A stretch of DNA of 50,889 bases from Phycisphaerales bacterium. Lineage in GTDB: Bacteria > Planctomycetota > Phycisphaerae > Sedimentisphaerales > Anaerobacaceae. The stretch's first letter is position 1; each line of letters opens with the position of its first letter. The stretch spans positions 2,534,561-2,585,449 of the forward strand of contig CP070806.1 in the NCBI GenBank assembly GCA_020343675.1. Direction: 5' to 3'. The notes below the pieces were generated by a model. That model was given only the letters and a program-made list of their open reading frames with translations, was not told the origin of the DNA and searched no databases. Made by a program: the position numbers and the translations under genes. Shown here piece by piece: positions 9,205-24,006 of this stretch.

Positions 9205-9474
9205 ATGGTGAGAAGGCTTCGTTGTATGCATATCAAGCTTTCCGCCATACAAGAACAGGGTTCCAAGAGCCGTCAGCGGAGTATCGAGAAATGGCTCGTC
9301 CCGATAGAGCTATTTTACCGCGCGGGCCAACCCCATGACGAGGGCAGGTCATTATACTCCTGTTGTCGTGTCTTTGTGGCAGGGGCAGGGGAGATTGAGT
9401 TACCTCGGTTGAGGTTCCAGTGGGACAAAAACAAATCGGGTCGGAGCAGTCGGAAGCCTGAGACTTGGAGGTAG
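9205..9474 (+). CDS. Possible small protein ahead of the coiled-coil gene
   Basis: I do not recognise this 89-codon frame. It starts about 15 nt after the predicted transcription start of the consensus promoter, with GGAGG at 9199-9203; that motif is too close to the ATG at 9205 (1 nt) but better placed for the in-frame GTG at 9208. Its stop codon lies 3 nt before the GTG at 9478 of the next gene, and that gene's GGAGG overlaps its last two codons and its stop codon, an operon-like arrangement. The protein is basic, with no domain, TM segment or codon bias that would prove it real. The same stretch could be an untranslated leader. Confidence 0.3.
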   Translation: MVRRLRCMHIKLSAIQEQGSKSRQRSIEKWLVPIELFYRAGQPHDEGRSLYSCCRVFVAGAGEIELPRLRFQWDKNKSGRSSRKPETWR

Positions 9475-9480
9475 AGAGTG

Positions 9481-10239
9481 ATGACCATACACAGCTTTGT
9501 GGACAGGTTCACAGAGCTCTTCTCATGGCTTTATTACAGGCACCAATGGCAGGAATGGGAACTGCTGACGATTGCTGGAGTGGTTCTGGTGCCGTTGTTG
9601 TGGGTGGCAAAGAAACAGCGGGAAGAAAGAAAACTCAGAGAATATGCGCGCCCGATTCGACAAAGCTCGCCGATCATAGGGATCAAACTGGCTGCCGGCA
9701 GGCATAGCGAGGTTGATGTGACAGATTCGAAAAAACGCCGCTTGGTCTTTTTTGCGGGCAAGAGGAACGAGAGGACAAACACACCAGAACCGTCAGACAC
9801 CTCGGATGAGAAGGTCAGACGACTCCAACGCGAAATCATCAAGCGTCAACAAGCTGAGGCAAGTCTCGAACAGCAACTGGCCGAACTAAGAGCCGACAAC
9901 AAGAACCTCCAGAGCCAAATCAATGAAGGCAAAAAGGCCGAAGAGCGCCTTCGGCAGCAGACGGTCAAACTGCTGGCCGCGAACAAGAGACTCCAGCAAG
10001 GGCTTACCGGAGAGAAACAGGTCGAAGAGCACCCGAAGGGGAAAACCCTTGAGCTTCTGGCCGCTGACAGACTGCCCCGGGGCGGCTTGGGTCCACGCGG
10101 GCAGGACAGTGTCGTGCTCGCAGCTCCCCCGAAGAGGCCTACGGACTCAAGGCATGCAAACGAACCTTTGGATGTGCAGAAGCTCAAAGCTGTAGCCGCT
10201 CTGGCCAAACAAATTCAGAGCAGGCCCCGGCGAGCCTGA
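9481..10239 (+). CDS. Membrane-anchored coiled-coil protein
   Basis: A 252-residue protein with no enzyme domain that I recognise. Residues about 27-42 (LLTIAGVVLVPLLWVA) are one transmembrane helix followed by a basic KKQREERK stretch, so the bulk should be cytoplasmic. Residues about 105-190 are a long coiled coil with imperfect repeats: EASLEQQLAELRADNKNLQ, then EERLRQQTVKLLAANKRLQ, then a weaker EHPKGKTLELLAADRLPRG. This Q/E/L/N-rich pattern is the kind often seen as a linker before PAS or kinase modules, but no such module follows. GGAGG at 9467-9471 supports ATG 9481 or GTG 9478. It is convergent with rpoC (10 nt between stops), and a small GAGCC/GGCTC hairpin overlaps its end. Function unknown. 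Confidence 0.75.
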   Translation: MTIHSFVDRFTELFSWLYYRHQWQEWELLTIAGVVLVPLLWVAKKQREERKLREYARPIRQSSPIIGIKLAAGRHSEVDVTDSKKRRLVFFAGKRNERTNTPEPSDTSDEKVRRLQREIIKRQQAEASLEQQLAELRADNKNLQSQINEGKKAEERLRQQTVKLLAANKRLQQGLTGEKQVEEHPKGKTLELLAADRLPRGGLGPRGQDSVVLAAPPKRPTDSRHANEPLDVQKLKAVAALAKQIQSRPRRA

Positions 10240-10248
10240 GGCTCAAGG

Positions 10249-14544
<4,296 letters not shown>

Positions 14545-14595
14545 TTAAGGCCCCTTACAATCGATTTCTGGCAATTCGACAACCAATAATCCTTC

Positions 14596-17500
14596 TTACA
14601 GAGCGATGCTGCCAAGCCGTTTCTTTTCGAGTTGAATGTTCAACCCCAATCCCCGTATCTCATTGCACAGCACGTCGAATGACAGCGGCGTGCCGGCTTC
14701 AAGCGTGTTCTGTCCCTTGACCATGGACTCATAGATTTTCGTCCGCCCCTCAACGTCATCGCTCTTGACGGTGAGCATTTCCTGCAACGCGTAGGCGGCT
14801 CCGTATCCCTCCAGGGCCCAGACTTCCATTTCCCCGAATCTCTGTCCCCCAGTCCTGGCCTTGCCCCCCAACGGCTGCTGAGTAATCAGGCTGTAGGGTC
14901 CCGTGGCTCGTGCGTGAATCTTGTCATCGACAAGGTGGTGCAATTTCATCATGTAGATGTTGCCGATGGTTGCCCCTTGGTCAAACGGCTCACCCGTGCG
15001 GCCATCGTACAACTGAGTCTTCAGAGTACGCGGCACGTTCACAAAAGACTCGTCCGCAGGCGGCTCCTGCTCTTGCTCTTCGAGCTCCGCCCTTCGTTCG
15101 GCCATAAGCTCATTCGCCTCCGTGGTCAACTTTTGCACGTCCTCCTCCGTGGCTCCGTCAAAGACCGGCGTCACGGCGCTGAAGCCCAACACTTTCGCCG
15201 CCCATCCCAGATGCGTTTCGAGAATCTGGCCCACATTCATTCGGCTCGGGACGCCCAGAGGGTTGAGCAATATATCAAGCGGCGTGCCGTCTTCGAGGAA
15301 CGGCATGTCCTCCTCAGGCATAATCTTCGCGATGACGCCCTTGTTGCCGTGGCGCCCGGCCATTTTGTCGCCGATCGATAATGTTCTCTTGATTGCAACA
15401 TAGACCTTGACCATCTGCAATACGCCGCTGGGAAGCTCGTCGCCATGCTTCAAGGTCTCGATTCTCTGTTTCTTGTCCTCCTGAAGGTCCGTAATCTTGA
15501 CCCAGAATTTGTCCACGATCTTCTGCACGTCATTCCGGAGCGAAGCGGGCTTGACCCACTTGATGTTGAAGTTGTCGATCTGCTCATAAATAACATCGTC
15601 ATCGGCGCTGGCGCCGACTTTCTGATGCGTGGACGGGTCGATAATGTTGACCTCGAACTTGCTGTGGATGGCCTCGATCATCTGCCTGAAAAGCAGGCAT
15701 TCCTTGGCCCTCATCTGCTTCTGGCATTCCTTGATCTGAGCGGCCAGGGCTTTCTTTTGTTCGTCCGTGCCCGCCCCGCGCCGGGTGAATCGTTCCGTGG
15801 AGATGACCACACCCTCATACCCGCTGGGCAGCTCAAGTGAATCATTCTTGACGTCTTCGCCAGCCCTGCCGAATATGGCGTGCAGCAGTTTTTCCTCGGG
15901 CGTCAGTTCGGTTTTGCTCTTGGGCACGACCTTACCGACCAGAATATCGCCGGGACAAACGCGGGTGCCTGCGCGGACCACTCCGTACTCGTCAAGGTTC
16001 CGCAGTGCTCGTTCACTGACGTTGGGAATATCGCAGGTGAATTCCTCTTTGCCCAGACGTGTCTCACGCACTTCGGCCGTGAACTCGTCGATGTGGATGC
16101 TCGTGAAGCTGTCGCCCTTGCAGAGGCGTTCGCTGACAATAATTGCATCCTCGAAATTGAAACCGTCGAAGGAAACAAATCCAACAAGGACATTTTTGCC
16201 CAGCGCGAGCACACCGTCGGCGGTCCCCCCTCCGTCTGCGATGACCTGCCCGGCCTTGACCCTCTCACCGAGCTGGACTGTGGGCTTTTGATTAAGGCAG
16301 GTTCTTTCATTCAATCCGACAAACTTGGCCAGTTCATATTCATCTGTGTGGTTTATGATGATCCTGGCCGCATCGACTGCCGTTACCACACCGGCACCTT
16401 CGGCGCGAACAACCATACTGGAGTTCCGGCCCACCACCTCTTCCATCCCCGTGCCGACCAGAGGCGGTTCCGTCCTGAGCAGGGGGACCGCCTGTCGCTG
16501 CATGTTTGAGCCCATCAAGGCGCGGTTGGCATCATCGTGCTCCAGAAACGGGATGAGCGAGGCCGAGATACCGACAATCTGTTTGGGGGAAATATCAACA
16601 TAGTCCACCTTTTCACTGGGAACGTGGGCCAGCTCGCCGCTTTCTCTTGCAAGGACGAAGCCCTTGTGCAATTTGCCGGTCCCCGGGTCCACAGAGGTAG
16701 GTGGGGCAAATACGGCTTTCATCTCCTCGTCGGCACGCAAATACTCCACATTCTCTGTCACCTTGCCGTTTTTGACTTTGCGATATGGTGTCAGTAGAAA
16801 TCCGTATTCATCGACCGAGGCAAATATGGCCAACGAGGCGATCAGGCCGATATTTGTCCCTTCCGGCGTTTCAATGGGGCAGATTCTGCCGTAATGGCTG
16901 ATGTGAACGTCCCGGACCTCAAACCCGGCCCGCCTTCGATTCAGCCCGCCCGGACCGAGAGCAGACAGACGCCTTTCATGAGTCAACTGGCTCAGGGCGT
17001 TCGTCTGGTCAACCACCTGACTGAGTTCGCCGCGGCCAAAGAAATAGTTGATGCTGCTCGAGACACTTTTGGAATTGACCAGGTCGGCGATGCGCAAGGT
17101 CGCCTCACTGTCTCTTTTCATACTCATCCGTTCCTGAACGGTTCTGCGCAGCTTGAGCAGGCCCTTTCGGACTTCATCGGCGGCCAGCTCATCGATAGTC
17201 CGCAACCTTCGGTTGCCAAGATGGTCGATATCGTCAACCTCACCCTCATTGTTCCGCAGCGCCACGATGTATTTCATCGTATTGAGGAAGTCTTCCGGGC
17301 GAAGCGTCATCTCATTCTCGTCAACAGCCTGGTTGAACTTGCGATTTATGCGGAACCGGCCCACCTTGCCCAAGCGGTAGCGGTTTGAATCAAAGAACTT
17401 CTCGGAGAAGAATAACCGCGCCTTCTCTTTGTTGGGCGGGTTGCCGGGTCTCAACCTTACGTAGAACTTCAGCAGCGCCTGTTCATGGCTGGGGCAGTCA

Positions 17501-18423
17501 TCTTCGGCAAGCGTGTTCAGAATGATGGTGTCGCGAACGTTCTCTATTACCTCCAGGGTCACGGATTCTTTCGCGTTCTTGGACGTCTTCTTCTTTTTGC
17601 CGCCCTTTGCCGCAGGCTGTGCAAGTGCCTCCTGAACCAGGGAGACTTTATCACTCAATTGCGCGCCGGCCTTGACGATGATTTCGCCGGAGTCGGTATC
17701 TACAACAGGGTTAGCGGCCCACATCGTCGGCGTCAGTTTCGCCAACGGCACGGCAACCGTCGGATAGAACAGGCGCAGTATCTGCTCTGTCGTCCCGTAG
17801 GCGGCGTCCATCGCGCGCAAAAAGATGGTTGCCGGTATCTTGCTGGACTGGTCTATCCTGACAACCAATGTGTCTTTGTTCGTGACCCCGATTTCTATCC
17901 AACTGCCCCTCTCGGGAATCACTCTGCCCCCGTGCAGTACCCTGTCGCCTTCCTTGCTCTCGATGAGAAAGTCAACACCCGGACTTCGGTGGAGCTGGTT
18001 CACAATGACGCGCACCGCGCCGTTGATGATGAATTCGCCGCCGCCTATCATCACGGGCATTTCGCCAATATACATCGCCTGTTCGGCCAGATCCTCGCCC
18101 TCTTTGCTGCGCAGCCTGCACCAGATTTTCACCGGGTAGCCGTACGTCAACCGCAACTGTCGGCACTGCGTGGGCGTATAATGCGGCTTTTCCAGCTCAT
18201 AGTAGAGATACTCCAGGAGCATCTTCTTGTCGTAGCTCTCGATGGGAAACGTCTCTCGAAACAGAGCTTCCAGTCCGATGTCCTCTCGTTTGGTCGGCGG
18301 CACGCCTCGTTGCAGGAACAGGTCGTAGCTCTTCCTCTGTGTCGCCACCAGGTCCGGGATCTCGACGGCGTCGCGCACTCTGCCAAAATCACGAATGACT
18401 TGGCTTGCACTATTCTCACGCAT
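14596..18423 (-). CDS. rpoB: DNA-directed RNA polymerase subunit beta
   Basis: RNA polymerase beta, 1275 residues. The rifampicin-pocket segment [20 protein letters not shown] is followed by [20 protein letters not shown] and keeps the key Q, D, S, H, S and L positions of E. coli 513, 516, 522, 526, 531 and 533; N518 is Thr and P520 is Ala. [33 protein letters not shown] and the C-terminal [20 protein letters not shown] are all present. A Lys/Ala-rich stretch ([13 protein letters not shown], about residues 274-286) looks like a lineage-specific insertion. It is 102 nt after rplL and 51 nt before rpoC. Confidence 0.99.
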   Translation of the reverse strand: MRENSASQVIRDFGRVRDAVEIPDLVATQRKSYDLFLQRGVPPTKREDIGLEALFRETFPIESYDKKMLLEYLYYELEKPHYTPTQCRQLRLTYGYPVKIWCRLRSKEGEDLAEQAMYIGEMPVMIGGGEFIINGAVRVIVNQLHRSPGVDFLIESKEGDRVLHGGRVIPERGSWIEIGVTNKDTLVVRIDQSSKIPATIFLRAMDAAYGTTEQILRLFYPTVAVPLAKLTPTMWAANPVVDTDSGEIIVKAGAQLSDKVSLVQEALAQPAAKGGKKKKTSKNAKESVTLEVIENVRDTIILNTLAEDDCPSHEQALLKFYVRLRPGNPPNKEKARLFFSEKFFDSNRYRLGKVGRFRINRKFNQAVDENEMTLRPEDFLNTMKYIVALRNNEGEVDDIDHLGNRRLRTIDELAADEVRKGLLKLRRTVQERMSMKRDSEATLRIADLVNSKSVSSSINYFFGRGELSQVVDQTNALSQLTHERRLSALGPGGLNRRRAGFEVRDVHISHYGRICPIETPEGTNIGLIASLAIFASVDEYGFLLTPYRKVKNGKVTENVEYLRADEEMKAVFAPPTSVDPGTGKLHKGFVLARESGELAHVPSEKVDYVDISPKQIVGISASLIPFLEHDDANRALMGSNMQRQAVPLLRTEPPLVGTGMEEVVGRNSSMVVRAEGAGVVTAVDAARIIINHTDEYELAKFVGLNERTCLNQKPTVQLGERVKAGQVIADGGGTADGVLALGKNVLVGFVSFDGFNFEDAIIVSERLCKGDSFTSIHIDEFTAEVRETRLGKEEFTCDIPNVSERALRNLDEYGVVRAGTRVCPGDILVGKVVPKSKTELTPEEKLLHAIFGRAGEDVKNDSLELPSGYEGVVISTERFTRRGAGTDEQKKALAAQIKECQKQMRAKECLLFRQMIEAIHSKFEVNIIDPSTHQKVGASADDDVIYEQIDNFNIKWVKPASLRNDVQKIVDKFWVKITDLQEDKKQRIETLKHGDELPSGVLQMVKVYVAIKRTLSIGDKMAGRHGNKGVIAKIMPEEDMPFLEDGTPLDILLNPLGVPSRMNVGQILETHLGWAAKVLGFSAVTPVFDGATEEDVQKLTTEANELMAERRAELEEQEQEPPADESFVNVPRTLKTQLYDGRTGEPFDQGATIGNIYMMKLHHLVDDKIHARATGPYSLITQQPLGGKARTGGQRFGEMEVWALEGYGAAYALQEMLTVKSDDVEGRTKIYESMVKGQNTLEAGTPLSFDVLCNEIRGLGLNIQLEKKRLGSIAL

Positions 18424-18525
18424 TGCTCATCTCCAGCACTAAATGTCCCAACTATTACGAAGGAGTTCTCTCGTCCGGCCGCCCACATGCCGGCTCCCGC
18501 AGGGGCAGACGCGGGCGGCTCCGAT

Positions 18526-18981
18526 CTATGCCAATTCCACGACCGCGCCGACGGCTTCGAGCTGCTGCCGCGTCGCCTCGGCGTCTTCCTTGCTCAGCCC
18601 CTCTTTGACCGGTTTCGGAACGCCTTCCACAAGGTCCTTGGCCTCCTTTAATCCCAACCCGGTCAGCGCCCTGACCTCCTTGATCACCTGAATCTTCTTG
18701 TCACCAAACTCTTTCAGAATCACGTCGAAGGTGGTTTTCTCCTCTTGTTCCTCGGCCGGACCGCCCGCAGCAGGCCCTGCCATCATAACCGCCCCGGCGG
18801 CGGGCTCGATACCGTGTTCTTCTTTGAGATAATCGCCCAACTCCTTGGCCTGCATCAATGTCAAGGCCACAATTTTGTCACCGAGCTTCTTGATGTCGCT
18901 GCTCCATTTCTTGGCCGGCTGCTTGGACTCGGCTGCTTGTTCAGTCTTTTCCTGCGTCTCTTTCACTTGTTCTTCCGCCAT
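18526..18981 (-). CDS. rplL: 50S ribosomal protein L7/L12
   Basis: The flexible stalk protein that recruits translational GTPases. The C-terminal domain is canonical ([40 protein letters not shown]). At 151 residues it is longer than the usual 120-130; the excess is an acidic/Gln/Lys N-terminal stretch ([19 protein letters not shown]). The frame opens with TTG at 18990; I chose ATG 18981, 9 nt after AGGAG. Hinge region [19 protein letters not shown] is Ala/Gly rich as expected. It follows rplJ by 106 nt. Confidence 0.96.
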   Translation of the reverse strand: MAEEQVKETQEKTEQAAESKQPAKKWSSDIKKLGDKIVALTLMQAKELGDYLKEEHGIEPAAGAVMMAGPAAGGPAEEQEEKTTFDVILKEFGDKKIQVIKEVRALTGLGLKEAKDLVEGVPKPVKEGLSKEDAEATRQQLEAVGAVVELA

Positions 18982-19087
18982 TTCTGTCAACTCCTATCAC
19001 CTAAGACCTGGTGGTAGCCGAAACTACGCCGTTCCGTTTAACCCGTTATCAGTAAGGGACAGCCACACAGGCAGTTCGTATTTTGCT

Positions 19088-19621
19088 TCATGCCGCTTGC
19101 TTTTCGCCACCCGCGGCGATGGTATCGATACAACCTGCAATCGTCTGGGTCGGAGCAGCCAAAGTCGCAGCCAGTCTCCTTGCCGGCGATTGCGCCAACG
19201 CAACGATTTCACCCAACAACTCAATTCGCGTCGGCATCTTGGAGAGCCCTTCCGCCGCTTCGGCATCCAAAGCCGAACCGTCAAGAAAGGCACCCTTGAA
19301 CTCGATCAGGGGAATCTTTTCTGCCCACGCAACCATCTCCTTGGCCACATCGACGATGCTGTCGCCGCCATAGGCAATTGCACAGGGGCCGCTGAATAAT
19401 TCTGCCGCCGGCTCCATCCCTTGATTGCACAACGCTTTTTTGAACAGAGAGTTCTGGACTACGGCTAAGCCAATCCCCTTTTCTCGCAGCTCACCCCGCA
19501 TCAAATTGTTGTCAACGCCCCCAACGCCCTTCATGTTGACGATCAGAAATTCCCGCACATTCTCGTCGGCAATTCTCTTCTCTAACTGCGCCTGCAGCAA
19601 TCCTTTTACGTACTTGCTCAT
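19088..19621 (-). CDS. rplJ: 50S ribosomal protein L10
   Basis: L10 anchors the L7/L12 stalk. The 177-residue protein reads [64 protein letters not shown], the usual L10 fold start, and ends in the Ala-rich helix that binds L12 dimers ([20 protein letters not shown]). It is separated from rplA by 188 nt, room for an L10-type autoregulatory leader and an internal promoter (see 19655-19682). Confidence 0.96.
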   Translation of the reverse strand: MSKYVKGLLQAQLEKRIADENVREFLIVNMKGVGGVDNNLMRGELREKGIGLAVVQNSLFKKALCNQGMEPAAELFSGPCAIAYGGDSIVDVAKEMVAWAEKIPLIEFKGAFLDGSALDAEAAEGLSKMPTRIELLGEIVALAQSPARRLAATLAAPTQTIAGCIDTIAAGGEKQAA

Positions 19622-19654
19622 CGTCTCACCTGAACTTGATATCTACCTGTCAAA

Positions 19655-19682
19655 AGAATACGTATCAACGTAACACAGTCAA
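19655..19682 (-). promoter_or_regulatory. Candidate internal promoter / leader for rplJ-rplL-rpoBC
   Basis: On the minus strand, TTGACT (19682-19677), 16 nt, TATTCT (19660-19655), about 35 nt upstream of rplJ. It lies in the 188-nt gap after rplA, where many bacteria have both a promoter and the L10-binding leader that controls the rplJL operon. The -10 is only a 4/6 match, and I could not derive the leader fold by eye. Confidence 0.4.
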
Positions 19683-19809
19683 ATGCCCAACTTAAATCGC
19701 GCTCGAAACGTCAATGCCATCCAGTGCTGAACCCGCCTCTCCGGAAGTAAAGCTTCTGTGCTCGTACTCGGATCCTGCACATGGGTTTTCACACTCTGCC
19801 CTTCACGTC

Positions 19810-20487
19810 TCAGATACTCAGGGTGATTCCGGGACCCATTGTCGAAGACAGACACACCTTTTTTATATAGGTGCCTTTTGCCGCAGCGGGCTTAATCTTC
19901 TTAATGTGCGCAACAAATGCCTCGACATTCTCGATAAGTTTCTGCGACTCGAAACTCTGCTTGCCAACGATGGCATGCATATTGCCACCAGCGTCGTTTC
20001 TAAACTCGACCTTGCCGGCGGCAAACTCGGAGACCGCGGTGACGACGTCGGCCGTCACCGTGCCGTTCTTGGGCGAAGGCATCTTCCCCTGCGGCCCGAG
20101 CACGCGACCCAGTTTACCCACCTTTCCCATGACTTTCGGCGAGGCGATGGCCACATCGAAGTCCGACCAGCCATCCGAAACCTTCTTGATCAGATCATCG
20201 ACGCCAGCCTCCACGGCGCCGGCCTTCCGGGCGCCCTCGGCATCCGCGTCCTCACAGAAGCAAATCACTCGTTTCTGCCTGCCAATCCCGTGGGGCAACG
20301 ACACGGAGCCTCGAACCAGTTGATCGGCTTGCTTGGGATCGATGCCCAACTGCAGGACACATTCGACGCTCTGGTCGAATTTCACGGATTTGAACGACCT
20401 AATTTTTTCGATCGCATCAGGCAGGCTGACCGGCTCTTTGCTGACCTGTTGCGATTCACTCTTATACCTTTTGCTCTTCGCTCGCAT
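19810..20487 (-). CDS. rplA: 50S ribosomal protein L1
   Basis: L1 forms the mobile stalk at the E site and represses the L11 operon in many bacteria. The 225-residue translation has the motifs IRSFKSVKFDQSVECVLQLGIDPKQADQLVRGSVSLPHG, LGRVLGPQGKMPSPKNGTVT and the C-terminal KGTYIKKVCLSSTMGPG, all characteristic. It follows rplK by 30 nt. Confidence 0.97.
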   Translation of the reverse strand: MRAKSKRYKSESQQVSKEPVSLPDAIEKIRSFKSVKFDQSVECVLQLGIDPKQADQLVRGSVSLPHGIGRQKRVICFCEDADAEGARKAGAVEAGVDDLIKKVSDGWSDFDVAIASPKVMGKVGKLGRVLGPQGKMPSPKNGTVTADVVTAVSEFAAGKVEFRNDAGGNMHAIVGKQSFESQKLIENVEAFVAHIKKIKPAAAKGTYIKKVCLSSTMGPGITLSI

Positions 20488-20517
20488 TGTTCACATCTCA
20501 CATTGAGTACTGTTTTT

Positions 20518-20946
20518 TCACGAATCCACTACTTCGATGCCCATACTTCGGGCCGTCCCTCGAATGATCTTCTCGGCCTGCCCCAGATCATAGGCGTTCA
20601 GATCCTTGAACTTGGCCTCGGCGATCTTCCGGACCTGCTCGGCCGTGACTTCTGCGACGGTCTCTCTGTTCGGCGTTCCGCTGCCCTTTGCGATTTCGGC
20701 GACCTGCTTGAGCAGCACCGCCGCCGGCGGGCTCTTGACTTCAAAGACAAAACTCTTGTCCGCATAGACCGTTATCACAACCGGCACCGTCGTACCGTTC
20801 AAGTCTTTCGTTCGCTCGTTGAACTGGGAGACGAACTGTCCTATGTTGACGCCGTGCTGACCCAGAGCAGGTCCAATCGGCGGAGCAGGAGTCGCCTGCC
20901 CTCCCGGCGCCTGCAATTTAATCGTTACTGCTACCTCTTTGGCCAT
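20518..20946 (-). CDS. rplK: 50S ribosomal protein L11
   Basis: L11 sits at the GTPase-associated centre and is needed for RelA sensing. It has 142 residues, the normal length. The N-terminal [26 protein letters not shown] and C-terminal [32 protein letters not shown] segments are the conserved L11 domains. It lies 63 nt after nusG. Confidence 0.98.
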   Translation of the reverse strand: MAKEVAVTIKLQAPGGQATPAPPIGPALGQHGVNIGQFVSQFNERTKDLNGTTVPVVITVYADKSFVFEVKSPPAAVLLKQVAEIAKGSGTPNRETVAEVTAEQVRKIAEAKFKDLNAYDLGQAEKIIRGTARSMGIEVVDS

Positions 20947-21009
20947 TCTTCACCCTTTGATTCTTAGGTTCTTGATTTGAAGACCCGGAATTCTCGATTA
21001 CGAATGCAA

Positions 21010-21552
21010 CTACAATTTCTCGATCTGCCAATATTCTATGTCCAGCGGCGTGCTTCGGCCGAATATCGTCACGATGACTTTCACAATCCCTCGCTCGGAA
21101 TCAATCGAATCGACGACGCCCTCGAAATTCTCGAAAGCGCCTTCTCGAATCTTGATCATATCACCCTTCTTGAACTCCACCTTAATGCTCGGCGCCTCCT
21201 CGGGCTTCTCGGCCTCAAGAAGCATCTTAGCCACGTCCGTGTCCCGCATGGGCGTCGGCATTCCTTCCGTTCCGATAAAATCGCCGACCCCGGCGGTCCC
21301 TTTGATCATGAACCACGCCTTCTCCGGAACCCGGCCGTCCTCAGTCGATTCCATCTCCATGAAGACGTAGCCCGGATAGAGTTTGCGCCTGTGGACCGTC
21401 TGCTTGTTCCCGCGGATGCGCTTGATCCGCTCAATAGGCACCTCGATTCGGCCTATGATCTCGTCCAGGCTCTCCCTCTCGACCTTCTGTACCAGAGCGT
21501 CCCTGACCTGGACTTCCTTATTTGCCGCAACCCGTAACACATACCACTGCAT
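21010..21552 (-). CDS. nusG: Transcription termination/antitermination factor NusG
   Basis: NusG binds the RNA polymerase clamp and links transcription to translation through S10. The 180-residue product starts MQWYVLRVAANKEVQVRDAL and includes KLYPGYVFMEME and the C-terminal KOW domain (FKKGDMIKIREGAFENFEGVVDSI). The frame opens at 21570, but AGGTG lies 5 nt before the ATG at 21552, which also gives the normal start. It is 38 nt after secE. Confidence 0.97.
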   Translation of the reverse strand: MQWYVLRVAANKEVQVRDALVQKVERESLDEIIGRIEVPIERIKRIRGNKQTVHRRKLYPGYVFMEMESTEDGRVPEKAWFMIKGTAGVGDFIGTEGMPTPMRDTDVAKMLLEAEKPEEAPSIKVEFKKGDMIKIREGAFENFEGVVDSIDSERGIVKVIVTIFGRSTPLDIEYWQIEKL

Positions 21553-21590
21553 ATTGACACCTTTTCTCACATCTCATTCGAGATACGATA

Positions 21591-21992
21591 TCAACCCAGG
21601 AGCCACCCAAAAAGCGTGCTGAAGCCCAAATCCGTGGTTCCGAGAAGCACTGCCATGATAGCCACAACCACAATGACGATAAAGGTCGAAACCATTATCT
21701 CCTGCTTGCTGGACCAGCTCACTTTCTTCATTTCGCCTTCCGCAGCGATCATAAAGTCGGCGACTGCAGATTTGTTGACGATCCAGAAAATCACAAGGGC
21801 CAGAACAACAAAAAAGCCGGCAGGGACCATCGTGGCAATCCAGAGCGTCGCTTTGTTGCTCAGACCCCACGAGGCGGCTTCCAGCTTCGCGTAAAGCCGC
21901 AGACAGCCCAATCCCACAATAACTGCCACGGCAAAAGCGCTGCACAGCCTTGTGTATTTGCCCTGGCCGCGTTTATAGATATCAAAAACCAT
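21591..21992 (-). CDS. secE: Preprotein translocase subunit SecE
   Basis: The small SecYEG component. The last 50 residues are the conserved SecE core (EGEMKKVSWSSKQEIMVST, then one long TM helix). Two further hydrophobic segments precede it (about residues 18-35 and 55-72), so at 133 residues it is the long, three-TM form rather than the 60-residue one-TM form. ATG 21992 lies 5 nt after GAGG; the GTG at 21998 overlaps that motif. The usual secE-nusG pair is preserved. Confidence 0.94.
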   Translation of the reverse strand: MVFDIYKRGQGKYTRLCSAFAVAVIVGLGCLRLYAKLEAASWGLSNKATLWIATMVPAGFFVVLALVIFWIVNKSAVADFMIAAEGEMKKVSWSSKQEIMVSTFIVIVVVAIMAVLLGTTDLGFSTLFGWLLG

Positions 21993-22059
21993 CTTCACCT
22001 CGCATACACTTATCAGAAGCGAATCTACCTACTCTCGCATCTCACTCAGCGCTTCAAAA

Positions 22060-22132
22060 CAGGCCAGGAGGGAATCGAACCCCCAACCTTCGGTTTTGGA
22101 GACCGACGCTCTGCCAGTTGAGCTACTGGCCT
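22060..22132 (-). tRNA. tRNA-Trp (CCA)
   Basis: A complete cloverleaf on the minus strand: acceptor AGGCCAG/CTGGCCT, D arm GCTC...GAGC, anticodon stem TCGGT/ACCGA with loop CTCCAAA (anticodon CCA), T arm GGGGG TTCGATT CCTCC-type, discriminator G. The 3' CCA is not encoded. It lies between rpmG and secE, a common bacterial arrangement, and is probably processed from the tuf-secE transcript. Confidence 0.96.
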
Positions 22133-22211
22133 ACTCAATTGATTCTTGACTCTCTTCGTTATTCACGCTCGTTGATGCGCCAATACCCCACATGCTTCAA
22201 CAGCCTCATTG

Positions 22212-22379
22212 TCATTTGCGTCGAAGCTTGTGAACGGTATGCTTACGCTCGGCCTTGCAGAATTTCTTCAACTCTAATTTCGGCGTACCTTCTGCGACAC
22301 TCACACCCGTACGATAGTTTCTGCTCCTGCACTGGCTGCACTCCAGCCAGACATATTCTCTTTTGCTTTTCTTCGCCAT
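22212..22379 (-). CDS. rpmG: 50S ribosomal protein L33
   Basis: A 55-residue L33: MAKKSKREYVWLECSQCRSRNYRTG and KLELKKFCKAERKHTVHK are recognisable. The open frame runs to 22439, but ATG 22379 gives the family N-terminus. The first zinc knuckle (CSQC) is present; the second, normally CxxC before RKHT, reads CKAE and so has lost one ligand. Position between tuf and tRNA-Trp/secE is normal. Confidence 0.93.
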   Translation of the reverse strand: MAKKSKREYVWLECSQCRSRNYRTGVSVAEGTPKLELKKFCKAERKHTVHKLRRK

Positions 22380-22517
22380 AAGAGTCGTCCCAACCAAGCA
22401 GGGCCGCCCACACCGAAAAGGCCGGGTCGTCTTCGCCATTTACACCGGGGCAGTCTGACCCACGTGAGCACCCTTGTTTTTGACACCTGCTGATCCCAGA
22501 CAGTTGCCCGGAAGCAC

Positions 22518-23744
22518 TTAGGCAAGGATCTTCGTGACCACGCCGGCCCCGACCGTACGGCCGCCCTCGCGAATTGCAAAGCGAAGTCCTTCCTCCATAG
22601 CAATCGGGGAAATAATCTCCACTTCCATCGCAATATTATCGCCCGGCATGCACATCTCCGCACTCTTGCCTTCTCTGCTCATCAGTGAGAGAACCGCACC
22701 CGTAACATCGGTTGTTCTGAAATAAAATTGTGGCTTGTATTTTGGGAAGAACGGCGTGTGGCGACCGCCCTCCTCCTTGGTCAGCACATAGACTTCAGCG
22801 TGAAACTTGGTATGCGGCGTAATACTGCCGGGCGCTGCGATCACCTGCCCTCGTTCCAAGTCCTTCTTTTCCACACCGCGCAGCAACACGCCAATGTTGT
22901 CACCGGCCTGCCCTTCGTCGAGCGTCTTATTGAACATCTCCACGCCTGTAACAACGGTCTTGCGGGTCTCTTTTGCCAGTCCGATGATTTCAATCTCCTC
23001 GCCCGTGCGGACCTTGCCTCGCTCCACGCGGCCGGTGCCGACCGTTCCCCGCCCCTTGATACTGAAAACGTCCTCGACCGGCATCAGGAAAGGCTTGTCC
23101 ACCTCGCGGGGCGGTATGGGGATGTACTTATCCATTGCATCGAGCAGTTCTGTGATCGCCTGGCAGGCCGGGTCATCCGCGCTCTCCGCCCTCATGGCCG
23201 AAAGAGCAGAGCCCCGGATCAGCGGAACGTCGTCGCCCGGGAATTCGTACTTGTTCAGCAGATCTCGTATTTCCAGCTCCACCAAATCAATCAGTTCCTG
23301 ATCGTCAACCAGGTCCACCTTGTTCAGAAAGACCACAATGCACGGCACATTCACCTGGCGAGCAAGAAGAATATGCTCACGGGTCTGCGGCATCGGGCCG
23401 TCAGCCGCACTGACCACCAGGATCGCACCGTCCATCTGGGCGGCTCCGGTAATCATATTTTTCACGTAGTCGGCGTGGCCGGGACAGTCGATGTGGGCAT
23501 AATGCCGATTTCCCGTCACGTACTCCACATGCGCCGTCGAGATGGTCAGAATCTTTGTCGCATCGCGCCGGCCCTGGGATTCTGACGCCTTGGCGATTTC
23601 GTCATAAGATTTGAAACTCGACAGCCCCTGGAATTCCATCACGCGCGTCATCGCTGCGGTCAGAGTCGTCTTGCCATGGTCCACATGACCGATCGTTCCA
23701 ACATTGATATGTGGTTTTGTCCGCTCAAATACAGCCTTAGCCAT
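22518..23744 (-). CDS. tuf: Elongation factor Tu with an altered switch I
   Basis: EF-Tu delivers aminoacyl-tRNA. The 408-residue protein has G1 [14 protein letters not shown]3 [22 protein letters not shown]4 NKVDLVDD and normal domains II and III ([32 protein letters not shown]-like MCMPGDN). Switch I is unusual: where most bacteria have EEKARGITINTAHVEY, this one has [15 protein letters not shown] followed by TAHVEY. That is about five residues longer, with RG of RGITI replaced by KI; the Mg-coordinating Thr is kept. ATG 23744 follows GGAGG by 11 nt and gives [12 protein letters not shown]. It lies between tRNA-Thr and rpmG. Confidence 0.98.
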   Translation of the reverse strand: MAKAVFERTKPHINVGTIGHVDHGKTTLTAAMTRVMEFQGLSSFKSYDEIAKASESQGRRDATKILTISTAHVEYVTGNRHYAHIDCPGHADYVKNMITGAAQMDGAILVVSAADGPMPQTREHILLARQVNVPCIVVFLNKVDLVDDQELIDLVELEIRDLLNKYEFPGDDVPLIRGSALSAMRAESADDPACQAITELLDAMDKYIPIPPREVDKPFLMPVEDVFSIKGRGTVGTGRVERGKVRTGEEIEIIGLAKETRKTVVTGVEMFNKTLDEGQAGDNIGVLLRGVEKKDLERGQVIAAPGSITPHTKFHAEVYVLTKEEGGRHTPFFPKYKPQFYFRTTDVTGAVLSLMSREGKSAEMCMPGDNIAMEVEIISPIAMEEGLRFAIREGGRTVGAGVVTKILA

Positions 23745-23934
23745 CTTGGTATAAACCTCCAATGTGCCGGGTTAGCATTTACTAATTCCCTTATTTTGAT
23801 TCCTAAAACAACTTCTTTTTCAGCCTCGTATAGTCAACTCACAGCCAAGATCACTGAGACCTCGTGCAAAACAACTCTGGCTTTCTGCCGCTTGCACCCC
23901 ACGGACGCTCTCTCGGCTTGGCCCGCTTGCATTT

Positions 23935-24006
<72 letters not shown>

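Noticed and set aside
8901..9266. 121-codon minus-strand ORF upstream of rpsL
   Set aside because: It runs through the rpsL promoter, lacks a ribosome-binding site and has no recognisable feature.
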